From a virus: a stretch of 34,449 bases of DNA. Both the position numbers and the translations under genes were made by a program. The stretch spans positions 1 through 34,449 of IMG/VR virus record IMGVR_UViG_3300047440_000214. The stretch is one strand, 5' to 3'. Of the stretch, positions 27,613-34,449 are shown in pieces. Numbering within the stretch: position 1 is the stretch's first letter; each line of letters starts with the position of its first letter. The notes below the pieces were generated by a model that was not told the origin of the DNA, searched no databases, and saw only the letters and a list, made by a program, of their open reading frames with translations.

Positions 27613-29610
27613 TCAGAACTGCGCCGCCGCACCGCGGCCCACGCCATAGGCCTGCTCGATCGAGCGCGAGACCATGGTGCCACCGCGGCTGACATCGGAA
27701 GCGATCGCCGCGCGCGTGCGCTCGATGATGATTTCCAAGTCCTGCGGACCGGTCTGCCGCGTGGTGACCGTCGTGTCGGTGTAGTTGTTCACCGTGACGT
27801 TCATCGGCGAGGCCTGCGACTGCACGCCGAGAGCGCCGAGCGATGCACGCTGCAGCGCGACGGGCTCGGCCACGCTGACGCCGGACAGCGCCGTAGGGAA
27901 CACCAGGGGGCTCACGCTGGTGCTGGCGGATGGAATGTTTCCAGACGGGACAGCGGGCTCAGTGATCGTGACCGAGCCCCCGCTGCCGCCCATGCCGAAG
28001 CGCGTGATCGCGTCGATGATGTATTTCTTCGCCCACAGCTTGAGCAGGTCCGCAATGATCGATTCGACCGCGCGATGGAACAGGTCGGACGCGTCGCCCG
28101 TGCCCTGCGCCAGGTTCTCGAAGAATCCCTCGAAGCCACGGTCGAGAATGGCGACCTCGTCCGACTGCTTGGCAATCTTTGTGCTGGTCTTGCCGCTTGC
28201 CTCGCCGAGCGCGAGCTGGGCGCGTGCATAGGCGTGCAATGCTTCGCTGCTGTTCTTGTAGGCGTCGCTTTCCTCGTCGGTGAGGTCGATCAGGTACTGC
28301 AGGCGCGCGCCTTCTTCTTCGATCGTGTCGAGGTGTTTCTTGGCCGCCGCGTCGACATCCATGATGGCCCGCTGCTGCGAGGTCAGGTCGCCGTTGCGCT
28401 CTGTCAGCGCGTCGTCGCTGGCCTTCTGCGCGGAGTCGAGCGCACCCTGCAGCCGGATGCGTTCTTTCCACCAGTCCTCTTCGGCCTTTTTGTGTTCCTT
28501 GATGGCCTCGGCCGCGCGCCGTTCTTGCTCGGCCAGCTTGGCAGCGGCGGCGGCGGCGGCTTCGCGTGCCTTCCTTCCTTTCTCTAGCGCCTCGTTGCTT
28601 TCATTGACGTTGCCCGTGAAGGTCTGGAAGTCCGTGCGCATCTTGGCGAGGGTGCGATTGGTCGCCTCGCCCAGTTCGTCCACGCGGGTCTTGGCCGCTT
28701 TCAGAATCTCGAAGCCGTTGGCCTTGTCGGCCAGCACGTCGCCCATGGCACCGATCAGGATGCCGGCGGCCTCAAAGGTCGCTCCCAGCTTGAGCGCAAT
28801 CCCGGTGATGTTGAGCAGCATCTCGCCGAGCTTGGCGCCCGTGCTCACGAAACCGTCGCCGGTGGTGGTCGCGTCGACGAATGCCTGCGAGATCGTCTGC
28901 AGCGCGGGCAGCATGCCGGCCGTCAGCTGCGCCCCGGCACCGTGTGCGGTGCGTTCCAGGCGTGACAGGTTGTCGTTGAAGTTCTCGGCCGAATTGAGCA
29001 CGCCCTGCGAGATCACGCCGCCGAACTTGTCGGCCTCCTTGGTCAGCTCGCGGAAGGCCTCGGCGCCTCCACTGAGCAGCGGGATCATGTCGGCGCCGGC
29101 CTTGCCGAAGATCTTGATTGCCAGCGCGGTGCGTGCCATCAGGTCGGGCATCTTGGCGAACTGGTCGGCAATCTTCTCCAGCGCCTCGCTGGTGGTGTCG
29201 CCACTCTTGACGCCGATCTTTGCCAACGCGTCGCCGACCTCGTTGCCCTTGACCCCGAGCATGCCCATATTGACGGACAGCTTGGCGATGGCGGTGTTGA
29301 GCTCGTCGGCACCGACGCCCGCCATGTCCGCCGCGAAGCGCAGGCGCTGCAGATCCTCGGCGGCGATGCCGACCTTCTGCGCGTCCTTGCTCAGTTGGTC
29401 GAAGGATTCGATCACCGACTTGATGCCGGCCACCGCGCCGCCGATGGCCGCACCGACGCCGAGCGCGGCAGCGAACTTCTTGATCGAGCCGACCGCGGCC
29501 TCGAAACGCTTGTCCATGCTCTCGGTGGACTTGGCGATCTCGTTCAACTGGCGCGCGGCCTGCGCGCCGTCGACGGTCAGCTTGTACAGACGCTCGATGG
29601 TCTCGGCCAT
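27613..29610 (-). CDS. Tail tape measure protein, 665 aa
   Basis: The ATG at 29610 has AGGAGG 7 bases upstream. The N-terminal 150 residues (MAETIERLYKLTVDGAQAAR, AALGVGAAIGGAVAGIKSVI, VGIAAEDLQRLRFAADMAGV) are a classic tape measure start, followed by the long helical body with hydrophobic stretches (ITGIALKLGATFEAAGILIG), an Ala/Glu-rich coiled coil (about 350-420) and a C-terminal GFEGFFENLAQGTGDASDLF region typical of lambda-like tapes. It fixes tail length and helps eject DNA. At the usual 0.15 nm per residue it would give a tail near 100 nm. Confidence 0.9.
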   Translation of the reverse strand: MAETIERLYKLTVDGAQAARQLNEIAKSTESMDKRFEAAVGSIKKFAAALGVGAAIGGAVAGIKSVIESFDQLSKDAQKVGIAAEDLQRLRFAADMAGVGADELNTAIAKLSVNMGMLGVKGNEVGDALAKIGVKSGDTTSEALEKIADQFAKMPDLMARTALAIKIFGKAGADMIPLLSGGAEAFRELTKEADKFGGVISQGVLNSAENFNDNLSRLERTAHGAGAQLTAGMLPALQTISQAFVDATTTGDGFVSTGAKLGEMLLNITGIALKLGATFEAAGILIGAMGDVLADKANGFEILKAAKTRVDELGEATNRTLAKMRTDFQTFTGNVNESNEALEKGRKAREAAAAAAAKLAEQERRAAEAIKEHKKAEEDWWKERIRLQGALDSAQKASDDALTERNGDLTSQQRAIMDVDAAAKKHLDTIEEEGARLQYLIDLTDEESDAYKNSSEALHAYARAQLALGEASGKTSTKIAKQSDEVAILDRGFEGFFENLAQGTGDASDLFHRAVESIIADLLKLWAKKYIIDAITRFGMGGSGGSVTITEPAVPSGNIPSASTSVSPLVFPTALSGVSVAEPVALQRASLGALGVQSQASPMNVTVNNYTDTTVTTRQTGPQDLEIIIERTRAAIASDVSRGGTMVSRSIEQAYGVGRGAAAQF

Positions 29611-29614
29611 GGCT

Positions 29615-30367
29615 TCACCTCCTGCTCTTGAAGCGGGCGCGGATGGTGATCACGCCGGTGGCCTTGGTGCCGCCCTTCTCAAAGGCATAGACCTCGCCGG
29701 GGATGGCGTGCGCCTGGGTGAACTCGGCCACGACCGCGAACTGCTTGAACTCGGGCCGGCCCTTGACCGCGCGCGTGGTCGCCGCCAGGAAACCCGAGTC
29801 ACGCGTGGCTTTCATGTTCATGCCGCCCTTCCGGGTTCGCCCCTTCAGGCCCTTGCCCAGCACCGAGCGATTGACCGCGGTCGCATACGGCACATTCACC
29901 GGCACCAGAACCAACTTGTCGCCGCTGGCCATCGTGGCCGGCGGGTTGGCGCTGCTGACGACGCGCGCCGCGCCGCCCTTGGGGATGAAGCGCCACTGCC
30001 ACGAGCTGGCCACGTTGGACAGTCGGCCGCTGCGCGCGTGCGTGCTGCGGCTGATGTTGGCGCGCAGCTCGGTCTCGACCATGCGCATGGCAGCCCGCGC
30101 GAGCACGGTGCCGAACAACACGACCACGATCCGCTCGGCCTGGGTCACCGGCTTGTTGGTGTTGTTGTCGACCTCGACGATCTGCGGCGGGTTGCCCAGC
30201 TTGATCTGCTCGGCCGTCTTCTCGCTGGTGATGCCCACGAGCTGGCTGTGCAGGTCGGCCTTGCTCTGGATTTTCATGTCCTCGACCAGGCGCAGGCCGG
30301 TCGCGGCCCCGCCGCCGAGCTTGATCGTGCGCGACTTGGGAACAGCGAGCGGCATGGGAAAGGCCAT
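29615..30367 (-). CDS. Phage tail protein, 250 aa
   Basis: The ATG at 30367 is preferred over the GTG at 30376: GGAG lies 8 bases before it. The product (MAFPMPLAVPKSRTIKLGGG) has a central RAAMRMVETELRANISRSTH ARSGRLSNV, close in style to HK97 gp10-like head-tail proteins, and a C-terminal beta region. Between chaperones and tape measure it may be a minor tail protein; the exact family is not certain. Confidence 0.65.
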   Translation of the reverse strand: MAFPMPLAVPKSRTIKLGGGAATGLRLVEDMKIQSKADLHSQLVGITSEKTAEQIKLGNPPQIVEVDNNTNKPVTQAERIVVVLFGTVLARAAMRMVETELRANISRSTHARSGRLSNVASSWQWRFIPKGGAARVVSSANPPATMASGDKLVLVPVNVPYATAVNRSVLGKGLKGRTRKGGMNMKATRDSGFLAATTRAVKGRPEFKQFAVVAEFTQAHAIPGEVYAFEKGGTKATGVITIRARFKSRR

Positions 30368-30372
30368 GGCCG

Positions 30373-30756
30373 TCACTCCGCCGTCATGCCTGCGCCGAGG
30401 TATTCCCCCGAGATCCGCCAGGCCCTGAAGCTGGGCTCGAAGTCGTCCAGCTCGGCCTGCAGCGCCCAGCCGCCCGACAGGATGACGCCGCGCACTTGCG
30501 TATTGAGCGCGCGGGCGGCCTCGTACTCCTGCACCCAGACGTGCACCTGCAGCGTGGTGTCAACCAAGGGATTGAGATCAACGCACATGTCGGCATAGGG
30601 CGAGGCCGAGGCCAGCGAGCGCTGCAACGTCACCAGCGGCAGCGTCGGCGGCGCCTCGGCGGTCTCCAGCGCCTTCCAGCCCCAGCGCACATTGATGCCC
30701 GGCAGGCTGGCCTCAAGCAGGGCGAAAAGTTCGCGCTCGGTGATGGATGCGGCCAT
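30373..30756 (-). CDS. Possible tail terminator / completion protein, 127 aa
   Basis: The start is the ATG at 30756 (MAASITERELFALLEASLPG), 2 bases from the GT stop. The alternating helix-strand order, with LPLVTLQRSLASASPYADMC, TTLQVHVWVQEYEAARALNT and FRAWRISGEYL, is that of small tail terminator proteins (gpU/DUF3168-like), which cap the tube in a hexamer. The assignment rests on size, fold pattern and neighbourhood. Terminator genes usually lie before the tube gene; here it follows the chaperones, which is unusual. Confidence 0.55.
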   Translation of the reverse strand: MAASITERELFALLEASLPGINVRWGWKALETAEAPPTLPLVTLQRSLASASPYADMCVDLNPLVDTTLQVHVWVQEYEAARALNTQVRGVILSGGWALQAELDDFEPSFRAWRISGEYLGAGMTAE

Positions 30757-30757
30757 G

Positions 30758-31293
30758 TCAGCGCCCCGGAAACATGCTGCGCAGCGACTGCGGCGAGAGC
30801 GTCGCCAGGTCGAGCGCGTCGTCATCGGGCGCCGTCGCCGGTTGGTGCCAGTAATCGATCCAGGCCTGCACCTCGCGCGTGCTCATGGCTTCCACCGCGG
30901 TGACGGTGATGTGCAGGCGCTCGGCAATGGCAAACATGACGCGCGTTTCCGGGGTCAGGCTTTTGGGCCCGGCGTGTCGTCGTTGACAGCGGGTGCCGGC
31001 ATGTCGCTTTCGGGCTCCTTATCGACCATCAGGCCGTGCAGGCGCAGCACCTGCTCCAGTGCGTTGGAGATCGCCCCCGAGAAGCGGCCAGGCAGGGCCT
31101 GCAGACCGCCGTAACCGATCGGCTGGCCGTCGATGTGCAGCGAGGCCCCGAGCAGGCGCTCGGCGCTCTGGCCGGGCTTGTCGCTCTGCGCCATGGTTTC
31201 GCGCATCTGGCCGTAGGGCAGCTCGCGCACCTCGACCACCTGGCCCAGCGTGGCCAGGCCGGCCGGTGCGGTTTGTGTTTGCAGCTCGAACAT
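30758..31293 (-). CDS. Tail assembly chaperone GT, made by -1 frameshift (178 aa)
   Basis: Translation of the minus strand from 30960 to the stop at 30758 gives SLTPETRVMFAIAERLHITV, then TAVEAMSTREVQAWIDYWHQ and a Pro/Asp-rich end MFPGR, an open frame with no start of its own. It is entered from the G frame at the slippery site CCCAAAA (30967-30961). The fusion would be 111 residues of G plus 67 from this frame. GT-type proteins bind tape measure and tube subunits. This reading frame is invisible unless the frameshift is considered. Confidence 0.7.
30955..31293 (-). CDS. Tail assembly chaperone G, 112 aa
   Basis: The ATG at 31293 (a GTG at 31299 overlaps the tube stop) gives MFELQTQTAPAGLATLGQVV with VRELPYGQMRETMAQSDK and LHIDGQPIGYGGLQALPG. 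The gene lies between tail tube and tape measure genes and ends in NDDTPGPKA, with the slippery heptamer just before its stop. Gene position, size and frameshift together identify the lambda G equivalent, which guides polymerisation of tail subunits around the tape measure protein. Confidence 0.75.
   Translation of the reverse strand: MFELQTQTAPAGLATLGQVVEVRELPYGQMRETMAQSDKPGQSAERLLGASLHIDGQPIGYGGLQALPGRFSGAISNALEQVLRLHGLMVDKEPESDMPAPAVNDDTPGPKA
30961..30967 (-). promoter_or_regulatory. Programmed -1 frameshift slippery site CCCAAAA
   Basis: In the G frame the codons read GGC CCA AAA GCC, so C-CCA-AAA fits X-XXY-YYZ exactly. Slipping back by one base restores Pro and Lys pairing (CCC AAA) and continues into the GT frame. 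The G stop follows 3 bases later. Confidence 0.75.
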
Positions 31294-31295
31294 GG

Positions 31296-31982
31296 TCACA
31301 GCGCCCAGCTGTAGGTCGGCATTTCAGTGAACACACCGGAACCCGAGAACTGCAGGCCCTGCGCGGTCTGCGCGGTGATGGTGACCTCGGCGATCTCGAC
31401 CGGGCCGAAGATGTAGCCGCCGCCGACCGTGTAATCGATCAGCATCCAGCGCGGCGTTTTCGGCGACTCCAGCGAGGCCTGCATCAGGTTGCGAAAGCCT
31501 GGACTCTCGGCGTCGACGAAGCCCGAGAAGGTGAAGGTGGGCGGCTTGGGCGAGCCGAGCACGGTGGTCGAGCCACACATGTCATCCATGGCGATCGAGT
31601 CGGGCGCGACGCCAGCGACCGTGATGTTCACCAGACAGACTTCCTCCAGCCCGGTGAGGCCGGCCTTGGTCCAGATCTGGCCGGTGCCGGTGGCCACCGC
31701 CGCGGCGAGCTTGGTGCCGTCCAGGCCGTACAGCTCCAGCGTCGGCGCGGCCGGCGTGGTGGTGTTCAGGGCCTGGATGCGGAAGGTCTTGCCGTCGAGC
31801 AGCGGCTCGCCGGTGCCCTCGATGTGGATCATGTCGCCATTGGCGGTGTCGGCCGGCGCGGCGGCCCCCAGCGTCACCACCGCCGGCAGCGTGTTGGTGA
31901 TGCTGGTGATGGCCACCGGCGTCGGCTCGGGGTCGCCGGTGCCGGTGAGGTAAAGGTGCGCGTCACTCTTGATCTTGGCCAT
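31296..31982 (-). CDS. Major tail tube protein, 228 aa
   Basis: The ATG at 31982 has AAGGAGG 7 bases upstream, the strongest Shine-Dalgarno on this strand, in keeping with high expression. The product (MAKIKSDAHLYLTGTGDPEP) has an Ig-like or insertion segment near the front (TPVAITSITNTLPAVVTLGA) and a C-terminal tube core TFTFSGFVDAESPGFRNLMQ, PRWMLIDYTVGGGYIFGPVE, TITAQTAQGLQFSGSGVF. It polymerises into the non-contractile tail tube. Confidence 0.85.
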   Translation of the reverse strand: MAKIKSDAHLYLTGTGDPEPTPVAITSITNTLPAVVTLGAAAPADTANGDMIHIEGTGEPLLDGKTFRIQALNTTTPAAPTLELYGLDGTKLAAAVATGTGQIWTKAGLTGLEEVCLVNITVAGVAPDSIAMDDMCGSTTVLGSPKPPTFTFSGFVDAESPGFRNLMQASLESPKTPRWMLIDYTVGGGYIFGPVEIAEVTITAQTAQGLQFSGSGVFTEMPTYSWAL

Positions 31983-31994
31983 GGTGGGGCCTCC

Positions 31995-32333
31995 TTACGG
32001 TTGAGACTGGCCGGACGTGGCCGCGATGGTGAGGTCGTTGTGGGCGTGGCTCGGCAGGATGGCCACGAAGTCATACGAGCCGCCGCTGTCGATGTCGATG
32101 CCGCGCCAGCTCGGCTCGATCTGGACGCCGGGGATCTCGCGCAGGGTGATGCGCCAGGTGATGCCGGCCAGCTCGCGGTCGGCGGCCATGAACTCGCGGC
32201 CGGTGACGGAATCAATGGCGGCATCGACCGTGACCACCTCGGTCCAGACCTTTTGCTCGCCGCCATAGGCGTCGAGCGTGCCGGGGTCGGGGCGCTCGAT
32301 GCGCAGGCGGTGGCGCAGGCGGCCGGATTTCAT
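31995..32333 (-). CDS. Head-tail joining (head closure) protein, 112 aa
   Basis: MKSGRLRHRLRIERPDPGTL DAYGGEQKVW is a classic start of SPP1 gp16-like head closure proteins (MxxGxLRHRIxIQxP...DxxGxxxxxW). The beta-rich remainder (VDAAIDSVTGREFMAADREL, TWRITLREIPGVQIEPSW) fits. It seals the connector after DNA packaging and accepts the tail. Start overlaps the gp6-like gene by 4 bases; gap of 12 bases to the tube gene. Confidence 0.85.
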   Translation of the reverse strand: MKSGRLRHRLRIERPDPGTLDAYGGEQKVWTEVVTVDAAIDSVTGREFMAADRELAGITWRITLREIPGVQIEPSWRGIDIDSGGSYDFVAILPSHAHNDLTIAATSGQSQP

Positions 32334-32890
32334 GCCCCTGGCCTCCACATGCCCATCAGTTCGTCGCTGAAGGCCTCGGCCCACAGGTCGCTGCTGGCTT
32401 CGCGGTTCTCGTACATCGAGCCCGTCAGGCGCAGGATCAGCAGCAGGAACGCAGGGGCGAGCAGCGCCGGGTCGTCGACCCCGACCTCCAGCGTGACCTG
32501 CGCAGCGGCCGGCAACGACTTGCCCGAGGCCGGTGGGTTCACCGGGTACAGGTAGTTCGAGGTGTTGCCGCCGAAGTCCTGACCGCCGAGCAGGTAGTCG
32601 GCGCTGGTGTCGCTGCCTTCGTTGTCGACCTTGAACGTCAACACGTTGTTGAGCGGGCTCCACCAGCCCGGCCGCAGGCCCATGCCGTACTTGAATTCGT
32701 CGCCCGTCAGCACGTAGGTCGCAGGGTTCAGCGACACGTTGCACTTGGACTCGACGGTGCGGATCGCCGCCTGCGTGTAGGTCGTCAGCAGCGCATCGTC
32801 GCGCGCATGCTCGACGCGACAGTGAGCCTTGACCGTGGGCAGCATCGCAGTCGGCAGCACGACGGTATCGACCTCGGTGCGTTCGATCAT
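32330..32890 (-). CDS. Head-tail connector (gp6-like), 186 aa
   Basis: The start is the ATG at 32890, which overlaps the lipoprotein stop as ATGA. The product (MIERTEVDTVVLPTAMLPTV) continues KAHCRVEHARDDALLTTYTQ AAIRTVESKCN, the two-helix signature of the HK97 gp6-type connector (VKxHLRIDHxxEDxxLxxxIxAA). The end SMYENREASSDLWAEAFSDE LMGMWRPG is also characteristic. It forms a ring under the portal. Confidence 0.8.
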   Translation of the reverse strand: MIERTEVDTVVLPTAMLPTVKAHCRVEHARDDALLTTYTQAAIRTVESKCNVSLNPATYVLTGDEFKYGMGLRPGWWSPLNNVLTFKVDNEGSDTSADYLLGGQDFGGNTSNYLYPVNPPASGKSLPAAAQVTLEVGVDDPALLAPAFLLLILRLTGSMYENREASSDLWAEAFSDELMGMWRPGA

Positions 32891-33084
32891 GGCTTGGCCC
32901 CTGATGCTGCCGGCACGATGGTCGACAAGGTGCTCGGAGGCACGACGATGGCGCTGCCGCCCTGACCGCAACGCAGGCTCCAGCTTTGCGGCTCGCGCGC
33001 GAGGTCGCACTCGCCGACGATGGCGACACAGGCCGACAGCAGGGCCAACCCGCCGACCGAGGCGATGACGGTGCGGCTGCTCAT
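32887..33084 (-). CDS. Small predicted lipoprotein in the head-tail module, 65 aa
   Basis: MSSRTVIASVGGLALLSACV has a short basic start, a hydrophobic stretch and LLSAC as a lipobox (Cys19). The remainder contains GECDLAREPQSWSLRCGQGG with two more cysteines that may form a disulfide. It is coupled to both neighbours by ATGA overlaps. Lipoproteins are not expected between portal and connector genes. It could be a spanin-like or exclusion protein expressed late, but no partner is seen. Confidence 0.65.
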   Translation of the reverse strand: MSSRTVIASVGGLALLSACVAIVGECDLAREPQSWSLRCGQGGSAIVVPPSTLSTIVPAASGAKP

Positions 33085-34037
33085 GCGCTGCCCTTCGCGC
33101 GCGTCGGCTCGGGGTCGAGGATCGCGTCTATGTCCTCGGCGCGCTGCTCGATCCACTCGGCGCTGATCGTGCTGCGCTGCACGGTCGGCTCGCCCTCCTG
33201 CTCGATCCACGCCTGATTGCTCGCGGCGGTGCGCTGGACGGTCTGGATCAGCGGCGCATGGCCCTCGGCCAGCCGCTTCGCCTGCGTGGCGATTTCCAGC
33301 GCCGACTGCGCGGTGACTGCTGCCGCCTTGACCTCGCTCGGCTTCGGCGCGCGCGCCACCAGTAGCGCCGTGGTCTCGCCGTCGCTCAGGAACTTGGACT
33401 CGGCATCCGTGAACAGGTCGAGCGGTTCGATGATCGCGGGCTTGGACTTCAGCACGCGCAGACCATGCGAGCCGATGCGCTTCCAGACCTTCGGGTGGTC
33501 GCCGGGTTCCTGCGCCATCGAGGAACGCACGCCGGGGGCCAGTTCGTAGGTGCGCCCTCCGTAGCAGGAGACCACCGCGCCCTCGCCGTAGAAGGCGGCG
33601 CGGTCCCAGCGCTCGGCACCGCCCATGCGCAGCACCTCGCGCGCGACCTGCGCAGTGGCATCGGCGGTCAGGCCCTCGCGCAGCGACTCGATGCCGCTGC
33701 CGACCTGCGCGGCGATGCGCTCGACAAGCTGCACCAGCGTCGCCTTCGTCGTCGCGCCGCTGCGCTGCACGATCATCAGGTCGCCGGCAGCGTCGACCAG
33801 CATGGCGGTGATCGGGTCAGCGCTGGCAAGCTCGCGCACCGCATCGAGGTCGCGCGCCAGTTGATCGGCCCGCGCCTCGGCGCGCTCGCAGCGCTGCACC
33901 AGCGTGCGCTGAATCTCGATAGCGTCTGATTGGATTGCGGTTAGACGCTGCTCGAAATGCTGGCGCACCTCGGCGCACCCGAGCGTGATGGCCTCATTGA
34001 TCGCTGCGGCGAAGCCGGCGCGTTCTTCGGGCGTCAT
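33081..34037 (-). CDS. Phage protein with coiled coil and beta C-domain, 318 aa
   Basis: Residues 1-75 form a coiled coil (EVRQHFEQRLTAIQSDAIEI, QRCERAEARADQLARDLDAV). The middle (about 80-185) contains DAAGDLMIVQRSGATTKATL and WDRAAFYGEGAVVSCYGGRT YELAPG, resembling a small beta module found in phage decoration or adhesion proteins. The C-terminal third is helical. It lies directly behind the portal gene. No protease or capsid fold is recognisable; a virion-associated adapter or surface protein is possible. Confidence 0.6.
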   Translation of the reverse strand: MTPEERAGFAAAINEAITLGCAEVRQHFEQRLTAIQSDAIEIQRTLVQRCERAEARADQLARDLDAVRELASADPITAMLVDAAGDLMIVQRSGATTKATLVQLVERIAAQVGSGIESLREGLTADATAQVAREVLRMGGAERWDRAAFYGEGAVVSCYGGRTYELAPGVRSSMAQEPGDHPKVWKRIGSHGLRVLKSKPAIIEPLDLFTDAESKFLSDGETTALLVARAPKPSEVKAAAVTAQSALEIATQAKRLAEGHAPLIQTVQRTAASNQAWIEQEGEPTVQRSTISAEWIEQRAEDIDAILDPEPTRAKGSA

Positions 34038-34449
34038 GTGCGGACCTCCCTGGCAGTGCGAAGCGCGCGCTGCATCGCGCTGCGGGCGACGTCCTCGGCC
34101 ACCGCAGGATCGACGGCAGACGGGTCGTCGCCTTCAGGTGCAGGCGCAGGCAGTGCGACCGGCGGCGGCGCGGGCGGCGGGGGCGGCGGCGCGGTCAGTG
34201 CGTCGAGCTCGGCCTGGGCGAGATCCGCAGCGAGCGTGATCGGGACCATTTGCCGCTGCACGAAAAGCTGATCGCCGCCAGGAGCCGGCCCGAGGCCGAG
34301 CGAGCGGCGCGATTCATCGGGGGTCTGCACCCCGCCCTGGACGAGCTTCGCCAGCGCCTCGGCCTGCGCCGCGAGGTCGGAGCGCAGCAGCGCCTCGGTC
34401 GACATTTCAATCAGGTCGTGCCGGCCGTCGAGACGGAACAGCCGGTCAA
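34034..34449 (-). CDS. Portal protein, C-terminal part (5' end outside window)
   Basis: The frame is open to the right edge and reads DRLFRLDGRHDLIEMSTEAL, then AEALAKLVQGGVQTPDESRR SLGLGPAPGGDQLFVQRQMV PI. The ...LVQxGxxTPNExRxxxGLxPxxGGDxLxxQ pattern is the hallmark C-terminus of HK97-type portal proteins. A Pro/Ala-rich tail follows (about 14 prolines near the end). The internal ATG at 34405 is not taken as a start. The portal is the dodecameric channel for DNA packaging; terminase and capsid genes must lie beyond the window on either side. Confidence 0.8.
   Translation of the reverse strand, partial: DRLFRLDGRHDLIEMSTEALLRSDLAAQAEALAKLVQGGVQTPDESRRSLGLGPAPGGDQLFVQRQMVPITLAADLAQAELDALTAPPPPPPAPPPVALPAPAPEGDDPSAVDPAVAEDVARSAMQRALRTAREVRT

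Noticed and set aside
28280-30598. Very long plus-strand open frame of 772 codons
   Set aside because: It is the antisense shadow of the tape measure and neighbouring tail genes; its sequence is Ser/Ala/Pro-rich without domains, while the minus strand encodes clear tail proteins.

Overview
The window is part of a temperate, lambda-like tailed phage genome, most likely a siphovirus. The DNA is uniformly GC-rich. The families present (MT-A70 methylase, RecE-like exonuclease plus Bet, P1-type C4 RNA with a BRO antirepressor, AlpA regulator, DUF1833 and TipJ-type tail-tip proteins) suggest a betaproteobacterial host, probably Burkholderiales; that host call is inference. No chromosomal genes are visible. 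An attachment-site core that copies the 3' half of a tRNA-Val(CAC) sits beside the integrase with phage genes on both sides. This is the layout of attP in a virion or circular phage genome, not of an integrated prophage, where host DNA would lie beyond the att site.

Layout. 1-5018, minus strand: the cro-side early operon, read leftward from cro through a 29-codon remnant, a replication initiator with internal lambda-ori-like iterons, a Cys-motif protein, an MT-A70 adenine methylase, a possible PD-(D/E)XK protein, RusA, and a short fragment of a DpdA/TGT-like gene. 5019-6055: the immunity switch, with divergent cro and repressor, repeated GTCCGC-type operator candidates, and an unusual convergent STAS-like gene with a TTG start. 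6056-15289, plus strand: recombination operon (RecE-like nuclease, conserved phage proteins, Bet) followed by a cassette of small accessory genes. It is interrupted at 8816-10015 by a 1.2-kb degenerate GGNNN pentanucleotide array with no recognisable gene. 15290-16203: C4 antisense RNA and antirepressor. 16204-17082: palindromes, one perfect DnaA box, an XRE regulator with an operator-like inverted repeat, attP with arm-type repeats. 17083-19969, plus: integrase, a lipoprotein, a hypothetical, a stand-alone copy of the antirepressor C-terminal domain, and an AlpA-like (possible excisionase) gene. 19972-34449, minus: late genes in order portal (partial), head-tail joining proteins, tail tube, tail chaperones G/GT with a -1 frameshift, tail completion, tape measure, DUF1833, NlpC/P60, tail tip J, two related tail proteins and a tail fibre.

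How it works together. The gene order is broadly colinear with lambda (tail - int/att region - recombination - cI/cro - replication - crossover resolvase). Lysogeny would be held by the small repressor and broken by the antirepressor, whose translation is probably gated by the C4 RNA: visible complementarity covers the antirepressor Shine-Dalgarno region. Nuclease, Bet and RusA form a complete homologous recombination kit, and the GGNNN array lies immediately upstream of bet. Most neighbouring genes overlap by 1-4 bases (ATGA, GTGA, TGATG), so translational coupling was the main guide to start choice.
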